Below, piece by piece: positions 35,209-45,910 of a stretch of DNA of 64,000 nt. The notes beneath the pieces were generated by a model. It had not been told where the DNA came from. It saw nothing but the letters and a program-made list of their open reading frames with translations, and made no database searches. The stretch's first letter is position 1, and each line of letters starts with the position of its first letter. Origin of the DNA: Providencia sp. PROV188 (GTDB lineage: Bacteria; Pseudomonadota; Gammaproteobacteria; Enterobacterales; Enterobacteriaceae). The translations under genes and the position numbers were made by a program. The stretch covers positions 868,001 to 932,000 of the forward strand of contig NZ_CP097291.1 of assembly GCF_027595165.1 (NCBI RefSeq). Reading direction: 5' to 3'.

Positions 35209-35982
35209 TTATTTAATGATTTTTCTTAAATGTTCAGCGAACTGTGCAACTTGATCATCGCCATCGCCTTCAATAATGATGCGCTGACGAACTTTTTGTT
35301 TTGGTGCAGCAATCGATTGAGCCGATAACGCCGCCACATCACCAAGACCGATATCAGCAGCCGTCCATGCTTGAACAGGTTTTTTCGCCGCACCTAAAAT
35401 GGCTTTCATCGATGGAATAACAGGGACGTTAATGTCTGAAGTCACAGCAATAACCGCAGGCAGTGGAATGGATAACGTTTCGATTTCGTCTTCGAGTTCA
35501 CGTTCAACAACAATGGTATCTGGTGCAATAGAGAGGATTTTTTTGACCCCGTTAATGGCAGGAACTTGCAGCTCCTCTCCCATTAAAATACTGACTTGCT
35601 GGGCGTTGAGGTCAGCAGAGCCATCACCGCACAGAATCAAATCAAAGCCCACTTTTTTGGCGGCAGCACTAAGGGCAATCGCGCTTTGATGCGGCAGGGC
35701 ATATTCGAATTGGTCTTCAACCACCACGACTAATTCATCGGGACCACGGGATAAAACGTCTTTACGACCTTTCATGTTGGTCAGTGCTTTGCCACCAATA
35801 CTTAACGCAATAACTTTGCTTTCTGGTTGCTGCGCTTTTATTTGATTCGCAGCTTCAATGGCATTTAAATCATATTGACTAATTTTAGTGTCAGCGCGAG
35901 AAAAATCTAAAGAGCCATCTGAGCTATTAACAACAATATCTTGTTCATCAGGAACAGATTTGTAGCATGTAATAATATTCAT
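35209..35982 (-). CDS. fixA: Electron transfer flavoprotein beta subunit FixA
   Basis: A 257-residue ETF-beta, one residue longer than E. coli Fix[19 protein letters not shown] is the family opening, and [29 protein letters not shown] the nucleotide-binding region. It is first in fixABCX and divergent to caiT, sharing the regulated region 35983-36509. Confidence 0.95.
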   Translation of the reverse strand: MNIITCYKSVPDEQDIVVNSSDGSLDFSRADTKISQYDLNAIEAANQIKAQQPESKVIALSIGGKALTNMKGRKDVLSRGPDELVVVVEDQFEYALPHQSAIALSAAAKKVGFDLILCGDGSADLNAQQVSILMGEELQVPAINGVKKILSIAPDTIVVERELEDEIETLSIPLPAVIAVTSDINVPVIPSMKAILGAAKKPVQAWTAADIGLGDVAALSAQSIAAPKQKVRQRIIIEGDGDDQVAQFAEHLRKIIK

Positions 35983-36071
35983 TACATCTCCTAGAATAAA
36001 ATAAATGGAACAGTTGTGGTTTAATATTTATATGAGTATCACGAACTGGATATTTAAAAATAAAACCTACA

Positions 36072-36198
36072 TCACCAATATTGAATGCCTTAAATTAAAG
36101 CGGGTTTAAATATTCATACTGTTACATTACTCACCAATACTGTAAAAATCATCAAGTTAGCAATCTAATGTTCAATATTGCTAGCTTAATCACCAATA
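36072..36198 (+). repeat. Three TCACCAATA repeats spaced exactly 59 bp
   Basis: The nonamer begins at 36072, 36131 and 36190. Each copy continues with TTG or CTG, so the shared element is TCACCAATAyTG. Equal spacing of 59 bp indicates phased regulator sites. Confidence 0.8.
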
Positions 36199-36204
36199 CT
36201 GAAT
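36170..36204. promoter_or_regulatory. Candidate CaiF binding site
   Basis: TTCAATATTG (36171-36180) and CAATACTGAA (36194-36203) are inverted half-sites matching at 9 of 10 bases with 13 bp between them. The E. coli CaiF site, as remembered, is two 11-bp inverted half-sites separated by 13 bp. Confidence 0.6.
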
Positions 36205-36313
36205 GAGTTTAATAACATTAACCTAACATTATATTTCATCGCTTTGTTTTCATTGGTTTATTTTTCTGTTTTTAACGTAAAAATTAATAACAAATTTTTA
36301 TCACGAATAATAT

Positions 36314-36329
36314 TGTGACCTTAATAACA
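36314..36329 (+). promoter_or_regulatory. Candidate CRP site upstream of caiT
   Basis: TGTGA-N6-TAACA matches 9 of 10 core CRP bases. It is about 180 bp before the caiT start. CRP is a known activator of cai transcription in E. coli. Confidence 0.5.
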
Positions 36330-36509
36330 GAATTGTTATTGGTGAGCCGACATGATTCAAATAGTAAATAAATTAATTAATCTTTAATTGGCTATTGATA
36401 ATAAGTAATTGGGCATATTTAAGAGGCGTTTATTTAGAAGTCATTAAATGAATGTTAAATATTTATTGTTTTAAAACTTATGTATTAAATAATAAATTGG
36501 AATAGACCT

Positions 36510-38027
36510 ATGAGCAAAGAAAATAAAAAGGTCGGAATAGAACCGAAAGTTTTTTTCCCACCATTAATTATTGTCGGGTTACTGTGCTGGTTAACAGTAC
36601 GTGACCTCGATGCATCAAACGAAGTGATTAACCAAGTCTTTAGCTATGTCACCAATGTCTGGGGATGGGCATTTGAATGGTATATGGTCATTATGTTTGG
36701 TGGTTGGTTTTGGTTAATTTTCGGACCTTATGCGAAGAAACGTTTAGGGGATGAAAAGCCAGAATTTAGCCGAGCTGGCTGGATTTTTATGATGTTCGCA
36801 TCTTGTACTTCAGCCGCGGTGCTGTTCTGGGGATCGATTGAAATTTATTACTATATTTCATCGCCGCCGTTTGATTTTGCACCTTATTCTAATGAAGCTA
36901 AAAGTATCGGATTAGCTTACAGCTTGTTCCATTGGGGACCGCTGCCGTGGGCAACTTACAGCTTCCTCTCTGTTGCTTTCGCTTACTTTTTCTTTGTTCG
37001 TAAAATGGATGTGATCCGCCCAAGTAGTACGCTGGCTCCGCTGGTGGGTGAGAAGCGTGCCAATGGCTGGTTTGGTACCATTATCGACAACTTCTATTTG
37101 GTTGCATTGATTTTAGCGATGGGAACCAGCTTGGGTCTGGCAACACCGCTGGTGACTGAATGTATTCAATATCTGTTTGGTATTCCACATACCTTGCAGC
37201 TTGATGCGATCATTATCTTCTGCTGGATCATCCTCAATGCGGTGTGTGTAGCATTTGGTCTGCAAAAAGGGGTGAAAGCCGCCAGTGATGTACGCAGCTA
37301 TTTAAGTTTCTTAATGCTTGGATGGGTGCTTATTGTCAGTGGTGCGAGCTTTATCGCCAACTATTTTACAGACTCTGTCGGCGTATTATTAATGTATATG
37401 CCACGCATGCTGTTCTATACCGATGCAGTTGGCAAAGGTGGATTCCCTCAAGGTTGGACCGTGTTTTACTGGGCTTGGTGGGTTATCTACGCGATTCAAA
37501 TGTGTATTTTCCTCGCACGTATTTCCAAAGGACGTACTGTTCGTGAACTGTGTTTAGGTATGGTTGCGGGCTTAACCGCAGGTACTACCTTAATTTGGAC
37601 CATTCTCGGCAGTAACACGCTCCAACTGATTGATAAAAATGTCATTAACATTCCTAAGTTGATTGAAGAGTTCGGTGTTGCACGAGCCATCATTGAAACT
37701 TGGGCCGCTTTACCTTTGAGCACTGTAACAATTTGGGGCTTCTTCATCCTCTGCTTTATCGCCACTGTCACACTGATTAACGCCTGTTCATACACTCTCG
37801 CTATGTCGACTTGTCGCGCAGTGAAAGATGGAGAGGAGCCACCGTTATTAGTGCGTATTGGTTGGTCTGTACTTGTCGGCGTGATTGGCATTGTCTTACT
37901 GGCATTAGGCGGATTGAAACCCATTCAAACGGCGATTATTGCCGGAGGATGCCCACTTTTTTTCGTGAACATCATGGTAACGCTCTCCTTTATTAAAGAT
38001 GCAAGAGTGCATTGGAAAAACGATTAA
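36510..38027 (+). CDS. caiT: L-carnitine/gamma-butyrobetaine antiporter CaiT
   Basis: A 505-residue BCCT-family transporter (E. coli CaiT 504). Twelve membrane segments are apparent. The tryptophan-rich signature region [25 protein letters not shown] lies near residue 320. [21 protein letters not shown] is the region holding the substrate path. It swaps external carnitine for the end product gamma-butyrobetaine and opens caiTABCDE. Confidence 0.96.
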   Translation: MSKENKKVGIEPKVFFPPLIIVGLLCWLTVRDLDASNEVINQVFSYVTNVWGWAFEWYMVIMFGGWFWLIFGPYAKKRLGDEKPEFSRAGWIFMMFASCTSAAVLFWGSIEIYYYISSPPFDFAPYSNEAKSIGLAYSLFHWGPLPWATYSFLSVAFAYFFFVRKMDVIRPSSTLAPLVGEKRANGWFGTIIDNFYLVALILAMGTSLGLATPLVTECIQYLFGIPHTLQLDAIIIFCWIILNAVCVAFGLQKGVKAASDVRSYLSFLMLGWVLIVSGASFIANYFTDSVGVLLMYMPRMLFYTDAVGKGGFPQGWTVFYWAWWVIYAIQMCIFLARISKGRTVRELCLGMVAGLTAGTTLIWTILGSNTLQLIDKNVINIPKLIEEFGVARAIIETWAALPLSTVTIWGFFILCFIATVTLINACSYTLAMSTCRAVKDGEEPPLLVRIGWSVLVGVIGIVLLALGGLKPIQTAIIAGGCPLFFVNIMVTLSFIKDARVHWKND

Positions 38028-38076
38028 TTTTACTCAGAAATAATATTTCAGAAACAACATTGAAGAGGTTATTGAT

Positions 38077-39219
38077 ATGGATTTTAGATTGAATGATGAG
38101 CAGGAACTGTTTGTCGCAGGGATCCGTGAACTGATGGCAAGTGAGAACTGGGAAAGCTATTTCGCTGAATGTGACCGTGAAAGCAAATACCCAGAGCGTT
38201 TTGTAAAAGCCTTAGCGGATATGGAAATTGATAACCTACTGATCCCTGAAGAGCACGGTGGCTTAAATGCAGGTTTTATTACGGTTGCTGCGGTATGGAT
38301 GGAATTAGGTCGCTTGGGTGCTCCTACTTATGTTCTGTACCAATTACCGGGTGGTTTTAATACGGTTCTGCGTGAAGGTACTCAAGAGCAAATCGACAAA
38401 ATCATGGCGTTCCGTGGTACGGGTAAACAGATGTGGAACTCCGCTATTACTGAACCGGGTGCAGGTTCTGACGTTGGTAGTTTACAAACGACATACACTC
38501 GCCGTAATGGAAAAGTGTACTTAAACGGTAGCAAATGCTTTATCACCAGTAGTGCGTACACACCATACATCGTGGTGATGAGCCGCGATGCGGATTCACC
38601 GGATAAACCTGTTTTCACTGAGTGGTTTTTAGATATGAGCAAGCCGGGTATCAAGGTGAACAAACTTGAAAAACTGGGTCTGCGCATGGATAGCTGCTGC
38701 GAAATTACGTTTGACAACGTTGAGCTTGATGAAAAAGACATGTTTGGTCGTGAAGGCAACGGCTTTAACCGTGTGAAAGAAGAGTTTGATCATGAGCGCT
38801 TCTTAGTGGCATTGACCAACTACGGTACAGCAATGTGTGCGTTTGAAGATGCGGCGCGCTATGCCAACCAACGTGTTCAATTTGGTGAAGCCATCGGTCG
38901 TTATCAATTAATTCAAGAAAAATTTGCACATATGGCGATCAAGCTCAATTCGATGCGCAACATGTTATATGAAACTGCATGGAAGAGTGACAACGGTTTA
39001 ATCACCTCTGGTGATGCGGCAATGTGTAAATACTTCTGTGCAAACGCAGCATTTGCAGTTGTGGATTCAGCAATGCAAGTCCTCGGTGGTGTGGGTATTG
39101 CAGGTGAACACCGTATCGCACGTTTCTGGCGTGACCTGCGCGTGGATCGTGTATCGGGCGGTTCAGATGAAATGCAAATACTGACATTAGGTCGTAGCGT
39201 ACTGAAACAGTACCGCTAA
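38077..39219 (+). CDS. caiA: Crotonobetainyl-CoA reductase CaiA
   Basis: A 380-residue acyl-CoA dehydrogenase-fold flavoprotein (E. coli CaiA 380). [27 protein letters not shown] near residue 120 and [29 protein letters not shown] at the C-terminus are family signatures. It reduces crotonobetainyl-CoA to gamma-butyrobetainyl-CoA with electrons from FixAB. Confidence 0.96.
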   Translation: MDFRLNDEQELFVAGIRELMASENWESYFAECDRESKYPERFVKALADMEIDNLLIPEEHGGLNAGFITVAAVWMELGRLGAPTYVLYQLPGGFNTVLREGTQEQIDKIMAFRGTGKQMWNSAITEPGAGSDVGSLQTTYTRRNGKVYLNGSKCFITSSAYTPYIVVMSRDADSPDKPVFTEWFLDMSKPGIKVNKLEKLGLRMDSCCEITFDNVELDEKDMFGREGNGFNRVKEEFDHERFLVALTNYGTAMCAFEDAARYANQRVQFGEAIGRYQLIQEKFAHMAIKLNSMRNMLYETAWKSDNGLITSGDAAMCKYFCANAAFAVVDSAMQVLGGVGIAGEHRIARFWRDLRVDRVSGGSDEMQILTLGRSVLKQYR

Positions 39220-39237
39220 TCGAGGTTTGTCGTTGAT

Positions 39238-39264
39238 TGATCTCCTGAGATTCTCGGGAGATCA
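39238..39264 (+). promoter_or_regulatory. Intercistronic hairpin between caiA and caiB
   Basis: TGATCTCC (39238-39245) pairs with GGAGATCA (39257-39264), and the inner bases GAG/CTC extend the stem to about 12 bp with one G-U pair. There is no T-tract. It ends 26 bp before the caiB start codon. Confidence 0.65.
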
Positions 39265-39289
39265 CTTTAGTTTCACAGGAGATGAGAAA

Positions 39290-40510
39290 ATGGCAGAGCA
39301 TTTACCAATGCCCGAGTTTGGCCCGCTATCTGGGGTTAGGGTGGTATTTTCAGGGATTGAAATTGCAGGCCCATTTGCCGGACAAATGTTCGCAGAGTGG
39401 GGCGCAGAGGTTATTTGGATCGAAAACGTCGCATGGGCTGACACTATTCGCGTTCAACCTAACTACCCGCAACTATCTCGCCGCAATCTACGGGCGCTAT
39501 CGCTGAACATCTTTAAAGATGAAGGTCGAGAAGCGTTCCTTAAACTGATGGAAACGACGGATATTTTTATCGAAGCCAGTAAAGGTCCAGCCTTTGCGCG
39601 CAGAGGGATCACCGATGAATTGTTGTGGGAGCATAACCCGAAATTAGTGATCGCCCACTTATCAGGCTTCGGACAATACGGCGACCCGCAATACACCAAC
39701 CTTGCGGCGTATAACACCATTGCGCAAGCATTCAGCGGTTATTTAATTCAAAACGGTGATAAAGAACAGCCAATGCCGGCATTCCCGTATACCGCAGACT
39801 ATTTTTCTGGCATGACCGCCACCACCTCCGCTTTAGCGGCGCTGTATAAAGTTCAAAAAACAGGTAAAGGCGAAAGTATTGATATTGCCATGTACGAAGT
39901 GATGCTGCGTATGGGGCAATATTTCATGATGGACTACTTTAACGGCGGCGAAATTTGCCCACGAATGACAAAAGGGAAAGACCCATATTATGCCGGTTGC
40001 GGTCTCTATAGCTGTAAAGACGGTTATATCGTAATGGAGATTGTGGGTATTACTCAGATCCAAGAAATCTTCAAAGATATTGGTCTTGCTCACTTATTGG
40101 GTACACCGGAAATTCCTGAAGGTACGCAGCTCATTCACCGTGTTGAGTGTCCGTATGGTCCACTTGTTGAAGAAAAATTAGATGAGTGGCTAGGGGCGCG
40201 TGACATTGATGTGGTTTTAGCGCGTTTGGCGGAGCTGAATATTGCCAGTGCCAAGGTGCTTACCATTCCAGAATTAGAAACCAATCCACAATATATTGCC
40301 CGCGAATCTATCACCAGTTGGCAAACCATGGACGGGCGTACCTGTCGTGGTCCAAATGTGATGCCAAAATTCAAAAACAATCCGGGGCAAATCTGGCGCG
40401 GCATGCCATCTCACGGCATGGACACGTCGGATATTCTGCAAAACATTGGTTATAACGAAAATGAGATTAGGGGGCTGGTCGAGAAAGGGCTGGCTAAAAT
40501 TGTTGAGTAA
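39290..40510 (+). CDS. caiB: L-carnitine CoA-transferase CaiB
   Basis: A 406-residue family III CoA-transferase (E. coli CaiB 405). The catalytic aspartate is Asp170 in YTADYFSGM, matching Asp169 of E. coli. [29 protein letters not shown] is the CoA-binding start. ATG 39290 has AGGAG 8 bases upstream; the frame to 39227 runs across a hairpin and is not used. It moves CoA from gamma-butyrobetainyl-CoA to carnitine or crotonobetaine. Confidence 0.96.
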   Translation: MAEHLPMPEFGPLSGVRVVFSGIEIAGPFAGQMFAEWGAEVIWIENVAWADTIRVQPNYPQLSRRNLRALSLNIFKDEGREAFLKLMETTDIFIEASKGPAFARRGITDELLWEHNPKLVIAHLSGFGQYGDPQYTNLAAYNTIAQAFSGYLIQNGDKEQPMPAFPYTADYFSGMTATTSALAALYKVQKTGKGESIDIAMYEVMLRMGQYFMMDYFNGGEICPRMTKGKDPYYAGCGLYSCKDGYIVMEIVGITQIQEIFKDIGLAHLLGTPEIPEGTQLIHRVECPYGPLVEEKLDEWLGARDIDVVLARLAELNIASAKVLTIPELETNPQYIARESITSWQTMDGRTCRGPNVMPKFKNNPGQIWRGMPSHGMDTSDILQNIGYNENEIRGLVEKGLAKIVE

Positions 40511-40518
40511 TTCAATGA

Positions 40519-40553
40519 CTATTCAGTTCAATCATTCCTGTTGGGCTGAATAG
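40519..40553 (+). promoter_or_regulatory. Intercistronic hairpin between caiB and caiC
   Basis: CTATTCAG (40519-40526) pairs with CTGAATAG (40546-40553). The stem extends inward to 13 bp with two G-U pairs and a 9-base loop. No T-tract follows. It lies 9-43 bases past the caiB stop. Confidence 0.65.
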
Positions 40554-40582
40554 ACATTAGGGAAATGATGGGATAACAATTA

Positions 40583-42142
40583 ATGGATGTAATCGGTAAA
40601 CAAAATTTGCGTCAAATGTGGGATGATTTTGCGAAAACTCACGTCAATAAAAAGGCGCTTATCTTTGAATCCTGTGATGGCGATGTGCGTGAATTCAGCT
40701 ATTTAGAAATGAATCAGCAGATTAACCGGACTGCCAACCTCTTTTTAAGCTATGGTATCCAAAAAGGGGATAAAGTTGCGTTACATTTAGATAATTGCCC
40801 AGAGTTTTTCTTTTGCTGGTTTGGTCTTGCCAAAATTGGGGCGATCATGGTGCCGGTCAATGCGCGATTTAAGTACGAAGAGAGCGCATGGATCATCCAA
40901 AACTGCCAACCTCGGCTGGTTGTCACTCGTCCCCATTTTGCCGATATTTACCAAACTCTTGTTGATGACAAAGCAACAGCGCTCGAACATATCTTCTTAA
41001 TTTCAGACACCCAATTACCAACGCAGCAAGGTATAACTGACTTTACCGTTGAACTAGCTCAACAATCGATTGTGCTGGCGGAGCAGGTTGAACTCAGTGT
41101 GGATGATACTGCCGAAATTCTATTTACCTCAGGGACGACCTCTAAACCAAAAGGGGTCATTATCACCCACTATAATCTGCGCTTTGCTGGTTATTACTCC
41201 TCTTGGCAATGTGCATTACGTTCTGATGATGTCTATTTGACGGTGATGCCCGCTTTTCATATCGATTGCCAATGCACAGCGGCTATTGCGGCATTCTCCG
41301 CTGGGGCAACCTTTGTTCTCCTTGAGAAATACAGTGCTCGGCGTTTTTGGCAACAGATTGTGAAGCATCGCGCGACAGTGGCGGAGCTGATCCCAATGAT
41401 GATCCGCACCTTAATGAGTCAACCAGTTGCCGACAATGAGCAAGCGCACTGTTTACGGGAAGTGATGTTCTATCTCAATTTAAGTGATAAAGAAAAACAA
41501 CAGTTTATGGATCGCTTTGTGGTGACGCGGTTTCTTACATCGTACGGCATGACTGAAACTATTGTTGGGCTGATTGGTGATAGACCTGGGGATGAACGGC
41601 GCTGGCCGTCCATTGGACGCCCTGGATTTGGTTATCAAGCTCAAATTCGAGATAAACATAATCAACCGTTAAAAACCGGCGAAATTGGCGAGCTATGTGT
41701 AAAAGGCGAGCGGGGTAAAACCTTATTTAAAGCCTATTACAACAATCCAGAAGCCACAGAGAAAACTTTTGATAGTGAAGGGTGGATGCACACAGGCGAT
41801 TTTGCTTATCAAGATGAAGATGGATTTTTCTACTTTGTTGACCGTAGTAGCAATATGGTCAAACGTGGCGGGGAAAACGTCTCTTGTAGCGAAATTGAGA
41901 ACATCATCGCGTCCCATCCGGCAGTTGCGGATGTTGCGGTTATCGGTGTGATGGATGCCATTCGTGATGAAGCTATCAAAGCGTTTATCGTGCTGGAGGA
42001 GGGGGTAACGCTAACCCAAGAAGAGTTTTTCGCTTTCTGTGAAACGAAAATGGCGAAGTTCAAAGTACCCTCATTGGTGGAAGTCCGTCAAGGTTTACCT
42101 CGTAACTGCTCTGGTAAGGTGCTGAAAAAACATCTGAAATAA
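40583..42142 (+). CDS. caiC: Crotonobetaine/carnitine-CoA ligase CaiC
   Basis: A 519-residue AMP-forming acyl-CoA synthetase (E. coli CaiC 517). The ATP-binding motif [15 protein letters not shown] is near residue 178; [36 protein letters not shown] is the hinge region, and the catalytic lysine is in [12 protein letters not shown] at the C-terminus. It primes the cycle by making betainyl-CoA. Confidence 0.95.
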   Translation: MDVIGKQNLRQMWDDFAKTHVNKKALIFESCDGDVREFSYLEMNQQINRTANLFLSYGIQKGDKVALHLDNCPEFFFCWFGLAKIGAIMVPVNARFKYEESAWIIQNCQPRLVVTRPHFADIYQTLVDDKATALEHIFLISDTQLPTQQGITDFTVELAQQSIVLAEQVELSVDDTAEILFTSGTTSKPKGVIITHYNLRFAGYYSSWQCALRSDDVYLTVMPAFHIDCQCTAAIAAFSAGATFVLLEKYSARRFWQQIVKHRATVAELIPMMIRTLMSQPVADNEQAHCLREVMFYLNLSDKEKQQFMDRFVVTRFLTSYGMTETIVGLIGDRPGDERRWPSIGRPGFGYQAQIRDKHNQPLKTGEIGELCVKGERGKTLFKAYYNNPEATEKTFDSEGWMHTGDFAYQDEDGFFYFVDRSSNMVKRGGENVSCSEIENIIASHPAVADVAVIGVMDAIRDEAIKAFIVLEEGVTLTQEEFFAFCETKMAKFKVPSLVEVRQGLPRNCSGKVLKKHLK

Positions 42143-42169
42143 TCGAATAACAACCTAAAGGTTTAAACT

Positions 42170-42955
42170 ATGAGCGAATCATTAAAAGTTACCCGTCATG
42201 GTGCCGTGCTAGAAATTGTACTCGATAGACCTAAAGCCAACGCCATTGATGCAAAAACCAGTTTTAAAATGGGAGAAGTTTTCCTTAATTTCCGTGATGA
42301 CCCAACACTGAGAGTGGCCATTATTACGGGGGCTGGAGAACGTTTTTTCTCTGCGGGATGGGATTTAAAATCTGCGGCGGAAGGGGAAGCCCCTGATGCT
42401 GATTTTGGTCCAGGTGGTTTTGCGGGATTAACTGAGATTTTCAACTTAAATAAACCCGTAATCGCGGCAGTAAACGGTTATGCGTTTGGCGGTGGTTTTG
42501 AGCTAGCGCTGGCGGCAGATATGATTATCTGCTCTGAAAATGCCAGTTTCGCGCTACCTGAAGCGCAATTAGGTATTGTGCCTGATAGCGGCGGCGTTCT
42601 GCGCTTACCAAAAATTCTGCCTGCGCCTATCGTCAATGAGATGGTAATGACAGGGCGCCGAATGGATGCTCAAGAGGCTCTGCGCTGGGGGATTGCGAAT
42701 GAAGTCGTGCCTATCGAGAATTTAATGGATAAAGCTCGGGAGCTGGCTGAAAAAATCACACAAAGCGCTCCGTTAGCCGTTGCCGCACTGAAAGAAATTT
42801 TCCGTGCAACCGGAGAATTAACGGTGGAAGAGGGCTATAAATTGATGCGCAGTGGTGTGTTAGAAAACTACCCTGCCGTATTGCACTCCGAAGATGCTAC
42901 GGAAGGTCCTTTAGCATTCTCAGAGAAGCGTGAGCCAAACTGGAAAGGACGCTAA
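42170..42955 (+). CDS. caiD: Carnitinyl-CoA dehydratase CaiD
   Basis: A 261-residue crotonase-fold enzyme (E. coli CaiD 261). The oxyanion-hole motifs are [12 protein letters not shown] near residue 62 and [43 protein letters not shown] around 105-145, holding two Glu expected to be catalytic. It dehydrates carnitinyl-CoA to crotonobetainyl-CoA reversibly. Confidence 0.96.
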   Translation: MSESLKVTRHGAVLEIVLDRPKANAIDAKTSFKMGEVFLNFRDDPTLRVAIITGAGERFFSAGWDLKSAAEGEAPDADFGPGGFAGLTEIFNLNKPVIAAVNGYAFGGGFELALAADMIICSENASFALPEAQLGIVPDSGGVLRLPKILPAPIVNEMVMTGRRMDAQEALRWGIANEVVPIENLMDKARELAEKITQSAPLAVAALKEIFRATGELTVEEGYKLMRSGVLENYPAVLHSEDATEGPLAFSEKREPNWKGR

Positions 42956-42988
42956 TCCTACCAGTGATTGGATGACGGTGAGGTGATT

Positions 42989-43582
42989 ATGAGTTTTTAT
43001 AGCTTTGAAGGGGTGACACCCGTGGTGCATCCAACGGCCTACGTTCATCCTTCCGCCGTGGTGATTGGTGATGTCATTATTGGTGCCGATGTGTTTGTGG
43101 GTCCAAATGCCTCATTACGGGGGGATTATGGGCGCCTAACCATCGAAAAAGGGGCGAATATTCAAGACGGTTGCATCATGCATGGTTACAGTGATGTTGA
43201 GACTATTGTGCGGGAATCTGGACATATTGGTCATGGCTCAATTTTACATGGTTGTATTATTGGGCGTGATGCACTGGTCGGCATGAATAGCGTAGTGATG
43301 GATGGCGCTGTCATCGGTGACGAGAGCATTATTGGTGCGATGAGTTTCGTTAAGGCGGGTTTCCAAGGTGAGCCAAGACAAATGTTGATCGGCGCACCTG
43401 CGCGTTTTTTTCGCCATGTGAGCGATGAAGAGCTTCATTGGAAACAGCTAAATACCAAAGAGTATCAAGATTTAGCGGGACGTTATCGTCAAAGTTTAGA
43501 AAAAGCCATTCCGTTAACTGAGATAGAGCCGAATCGCCCTCGGTTGCAGGGAACCACGGATGTCAAACCGAAAGGTCAATGA
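42989..43582 (+). CDS. caiE: Carnitine metabolism hexapeptide-repeat protein CaiE
   Basis: A 197-residue left-handed beta-helix protein of the gamma-carbonic-anhydrase/acetyltransferase-like group. Hexapeptide repeats run about residues 15-125 ([25 protein letters not shown]...). Histidines in [16 protein letters not shown] could bind a metal. ATG 42989 follows GAGG; the frame to 42968 is not family-like. In E. coli it stimulates CaiB and CaiD, perhaps by cofactor synthesis. Confidence 0.93.
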   Translation: MSFYSFEGVTPVVHPTAYVHPSAVVIGDVIIGADVFVGPNASLRGDYGRLTIEKGANIQDGCIMHGYSDVETIVRESGHIGHGSILHGCIIGRDALVGMNSVVMDGAVIGDESIIGAMSFVKAGFQGEPRQMLIGAPARFFRHVSDEELHWKQLNTKEYQDLAGRYRQSLEKAIPLTEIEPNRPRLQGTTDVKPKGQ

Positions 43583-43626
43583 TACCAATGTGCAAAAATC
43601 GTCAATAATACTTTGTCAGTAACCTC

Positions 43627-43653
43627 AACGCAGGCTTTAAGCCTGCGTTTTTT
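43627..43653 (+). terminator. Terminator after caiE
   Basis: AACGCAGGC (43627-43635) and GCCTGCGTT (43641-43649) form a perfect 9-bp stem with loop TTTAA and a run of T to 43653. It ends caiTABCDE before the convergent caiF. Confidence 0.92.
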
Positions 43654-43678
43654 CGTTATGGCGTCGATGAAAATAATA

Positions 43679-44071
43679 TTAACGACGCTGGGCTTTAGAT
43701 AGCATCCACTGCCATTTCTGCTCACGATTAAGTTCTGTTGGTGGGACGAGATTCGTTTTCACTGGTGACTCAATCGTCATTTTCTCGGAAGTGTAATTTT
43801 TTAGGCGAGAATAAAGCTGGCTATCAATTTTAGTCACTTTAATCAATCGTTGGCATTGGCAGCCTCGCCCCGATAATTTATTGGGGATCATTTTGACTTC
43901 ACACTGTATTTCTGCCACATCCGAAAGAATATAAGAGACAATATTCACCGCATTGGTATGCGGAATTTCAAAGTTATTCGAGATTTCTCTGGCGGTGATC
44001 CAGCGACCCTGTTTCATTACCCAGTTTGCAATGGATAAATACATCGGGCTTTTCACTGATTCTTTACACAT
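43679..44071 (-). CDS. caiF: Transcriptional activator CaiF
   Basis: A 130-residue DNA-binding activator of the cai and fix operons (E. coli CaiF 131). The N-terminal winged-HTH-like part has WITAREISNNFEIPHTNAVNIVSYILSDV. The conserved CEVKMIPNKLSGRGCQCQRLIKV near residue 57 has three cysteines, and the end LNREQKWQWMLSKAQRR closely matches E. coli. AAGGAG precedes the start. It needs carnitine and low oxygen to act in E. coli. Confidence 0.94.
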   Translation of the reverse strand: MCKESVKSPMYLSIANWVMKQGRWITAREISNNFEIPHTNAVNIVSYILSDVAEIQCEVKMIPNKLSGRGCQCQRLIKVTKIDSQLYSRLKNYTSEKMTIESPVKTNLVPPTELNREQKWQWMLSKAQRR

Positions 44072-44408
44072 AAGCGCTCCTTCAGCTCATTGCTTAAAAG
44101 TGATTAAGGCAATAAGAAACTATACGCCAATCTTGTTGTTATGATGTCTTGTATATTTATTAGACTATAAATAGCCATGATTAATGATTAAAAGTTGGTT
44201 AAAAACGTTGAGAGAAGATTAACTCTGGGTTGTTTTTTTGTTGTTTACCAAAGAGTTACAAAACAACTTTTATCATATAGTTATTTATACGCTATAAAAT
44301 CAACGCAAATGTGGAGCTAAATCAAATAAGATCTGAATTTATGAAATTTAGATTAAGTTAAGGTGATTGCTGAGTAGATTGGGGTTGAATCAGTTTGGAA
44401 AGGCTAAA
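44072..44408. promoter_or_regulatory. caiF upstream region
   Basis: About 340 bp between caiF and the tRNA-Phe terminator. It is AT-rich and must hold the leftward caiF promoter. Only weak CRP-like half-sites (for example AAATGTGG near 44309) were seen, and no clear FNR palindrome. No integrase or other gene is found here. Confidence 0.45.
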
Positions 44409-44436
44409 AAGCAAAAACCCGCCACTAGGGCGGGTT
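44409..44436 (-). terminator. Terminator of tRNA-Phe
   Basis: AACCCGCC (44416-44423) and GGCGGGTT (44429-44436) form an 8-bp GC-rich stem with a 5-base loop. On the minus strand TTTTTGC and TTTTT follow. It is 10 bp past the tRNA 3' end. Confidence 0.9.
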
Positions 44437-44446
44437 CTTTAAATAG

Positions 44447-44522
44447 TGGTGCCCGGACTCGGAATCGAACCAAGGACACGGGGATTTTCAATCCCCTGCT
44501 CTACCGACTGAGCTATCCGGGC
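44447..44522 (-). tRNA. tRNA-Phe (anticodon GAA)
   Basis: A 76-base tRNA with encoded CCA at the 3' end. The acceptor stem is GCCCGGA / TCCGGGC, the D loop is AGCTCAGTCGGTAGAGC, the anticodon loop is TTGAAAA with GAA, and the T arm is GGTTCGAATCC. It is nearly identical to E. coli tRNA-Phe. The gene's 3' end points toward caiF, and part of it is copied at 31135-31164. Confidence 0.97.
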
Positions 44523-44652
44523 AACGGAGCGTATTAAACCTGATTTAAGAGAGTGAGTCAAGGCGGTTTCTAAAAACTTTTGATTGAATGCGTTTTTTTT
44601 CAGCGTTTCAATTAATTTTTAAGCAAATCAATGCAAAAACTCACAAAAGGTG

Positions 44653-44694
44653 AAAAAAAATGCCAACAACCGTGATGGTTTACTGGCATTTTTA
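44653..44694. terminator. Terminator after mltC
   Basis: AAATGCCA (44657-44664) pairs with TGGCATTT (44684-44691), with an inner AACC/GGTT helix. A-rich and T-rich flanks make it usable from both sides. It ends the leftward mltC unit. Confidence 0.7.
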
Positions 44695-44713
44695 TCGCTA
44701 TTTTAAGGATTTA

Positions 44714-45787
44714 TTAGCGTAGATATTTTTTCTGCGCTTTATTCACTTTAATAAGATAATTACGAGATTCCGCCGCAGGGTGCTTGGTGGAAAGCGTTTC
44801 GTAAACTTCCCCCGGCTCGAGATTGTTAATACGCTGAGCCGCTTGTTTCTTATCATTGTGGAATACGCGTAGCACGCTGCCTGCGCCGCCGTTATAAGCC
44901 GTAATGACCGCATAGCGACGTGAAGTTGGGTTGCTGATATCGCCTAAATAACTATTTTGTAAGATAGCTAAGTATGCTGTACCCGTATCAATGTTTTGCT
45001 CTGGGTCAAACAGATAACTGCGGCTTGGTACCCCAGACTTACCTTGAGAGCGGAACACATCTTTACCGGCCGTGTTTGGCATAATTTGCATCAAGCCTAG
45101 CGCATCAGAACGGCTAACCGCGTATGGGTTGAAGCTCGATTCAATTTGCATAATAGCCAGAATTAATGATTCATCCACGCCGTATTTTGCGGAGGATTTC
45201 TTAATATAAGGCAGATATTTATGGGCGCGTTTATCTAAGTGGTTTGGTACTAATTGCATGGTCACCGACCAAACAATATTCATACCAGACTGTCTGCGCT
45301 GCATTTTATTGCTGATCAGATAATCTGCAAATTTAGTGGCTCGCCACTCCCAGCGGATCGGTTCCCCTGTATTATCCATCACCTGACCAAACAGGAATGG
45401 CTCTTTACTGTAGGGAATGTCGTTTATATCAGAATAGAGATCGATGGAATTCGGGTCATCGCCCATCAATAAAGTGGTGACAATGGCTTTTTTCAGGTGT
45501 TCTGACGGTTCAACGGCGGAGATGGTCTCAACCGTGATAGTCCCTGCATCAAAGTTAATGTGGCTACGAGTACGATACTCATCAGTATATTTCACATAAT
45601 CTTTTGGTCCTGCAATGAGGACTTCTTTGATCCCCCATATGTTTTCGATGTTATGAGCAAATTGCCCCATCAAAATATCAAAGCCATTAGTATCTTTGAC
45701 GTAGTCGGGATTAAAGTCGGATTTCTGATTACTGGAGCAAGAGACAATCAGGGGAATCAACAATGTGAGTGCAAATAATTTTTTCAT
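44714..45787 (-). CDS. mltC: Membrane-bound lytic murein transglycosylase C
   Basis: A 357-residue outer-membrane lipoprotein (E. coli 359). The lipobox LIVSC lies near residue 16. The SLT domain has the catalytic Glu in [30 protein letters not shown] near residue 210, then [11 protein letters not shown] and [10 protein letters not shown]. It cleaves peptidoglycan glycan strands to 1,6-anhydroMurNAc ends. It closes the mutY-yggX-mltC group, as in E. coli. Confidence 0.95.
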   Translation of the reverse strand: MKKLFALTLLIPLIVSCSSNQKSDFNPDYVKDTNGFDILMGQFAHNIENIWGIKEVLIAGPKDYVKYTDEYRTRSHINFDAGTITVETISAVEPSEHLKKAIVTTLLMGDDPNSIDLYSDINDIPYSKEPFLFGQVMDNTGEPIRWEWRATKFADYLISNKMQRRQSGMNIVWSVTMQLVPNHLDKRAHKYLPYIKKSSAKYGVDESLILAIMQIESSFNPYAVSRSDALGLMQIMPNTAGKDVFRSQGKSGVPSRSYLFDPEQNIDTGTAYLAILQNSYLGDISNPTSRRYAVITAYNGGAGSVLRVFHNDKKQAAQRINNLEPGEVYETLSTKHPAAESRNYLIKVNKAQKKYLR

Positions 45788-45910
45788 ACGATCCACAATA
45801 TTAATGCAAGCTAGCTACTTATTTGGTCGTTTACTCTAAAACATTCAAGTTGCAGGAGGTTAGTAAACCGAGCCATGCAACTTGAGGTTCGATAGGTATA
45901 GACCTAAAAA

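Larger units (their letters stand above)
35983..36509. promoter_or_regulatory. Divergent fix/cai regulatory region
   Basis: A 527-bp AT-rich region between fixA and caiT. It holds three TCACCAATA repeats (36072-36080, 36131-36139, 36190-36198), an inverted copy TATTGGTGA (36337-36345), a CRP-like site and a weak FNR-like TTGAT (36395-36399). In E. coli this region is controlled by CaiF, CRP and FNR for anaerobic induction by carnitine. Confidence 0.75.

Noticed and set aside
36301..36318. CRP site in TCACGAATAATATTGTGA
   Set aside because: The half-sites face the wrong way (TCAC...GTGA instead of TGTGA...TCACA). The overlapping TGTGA at 36314 was kept as the candidate instead.
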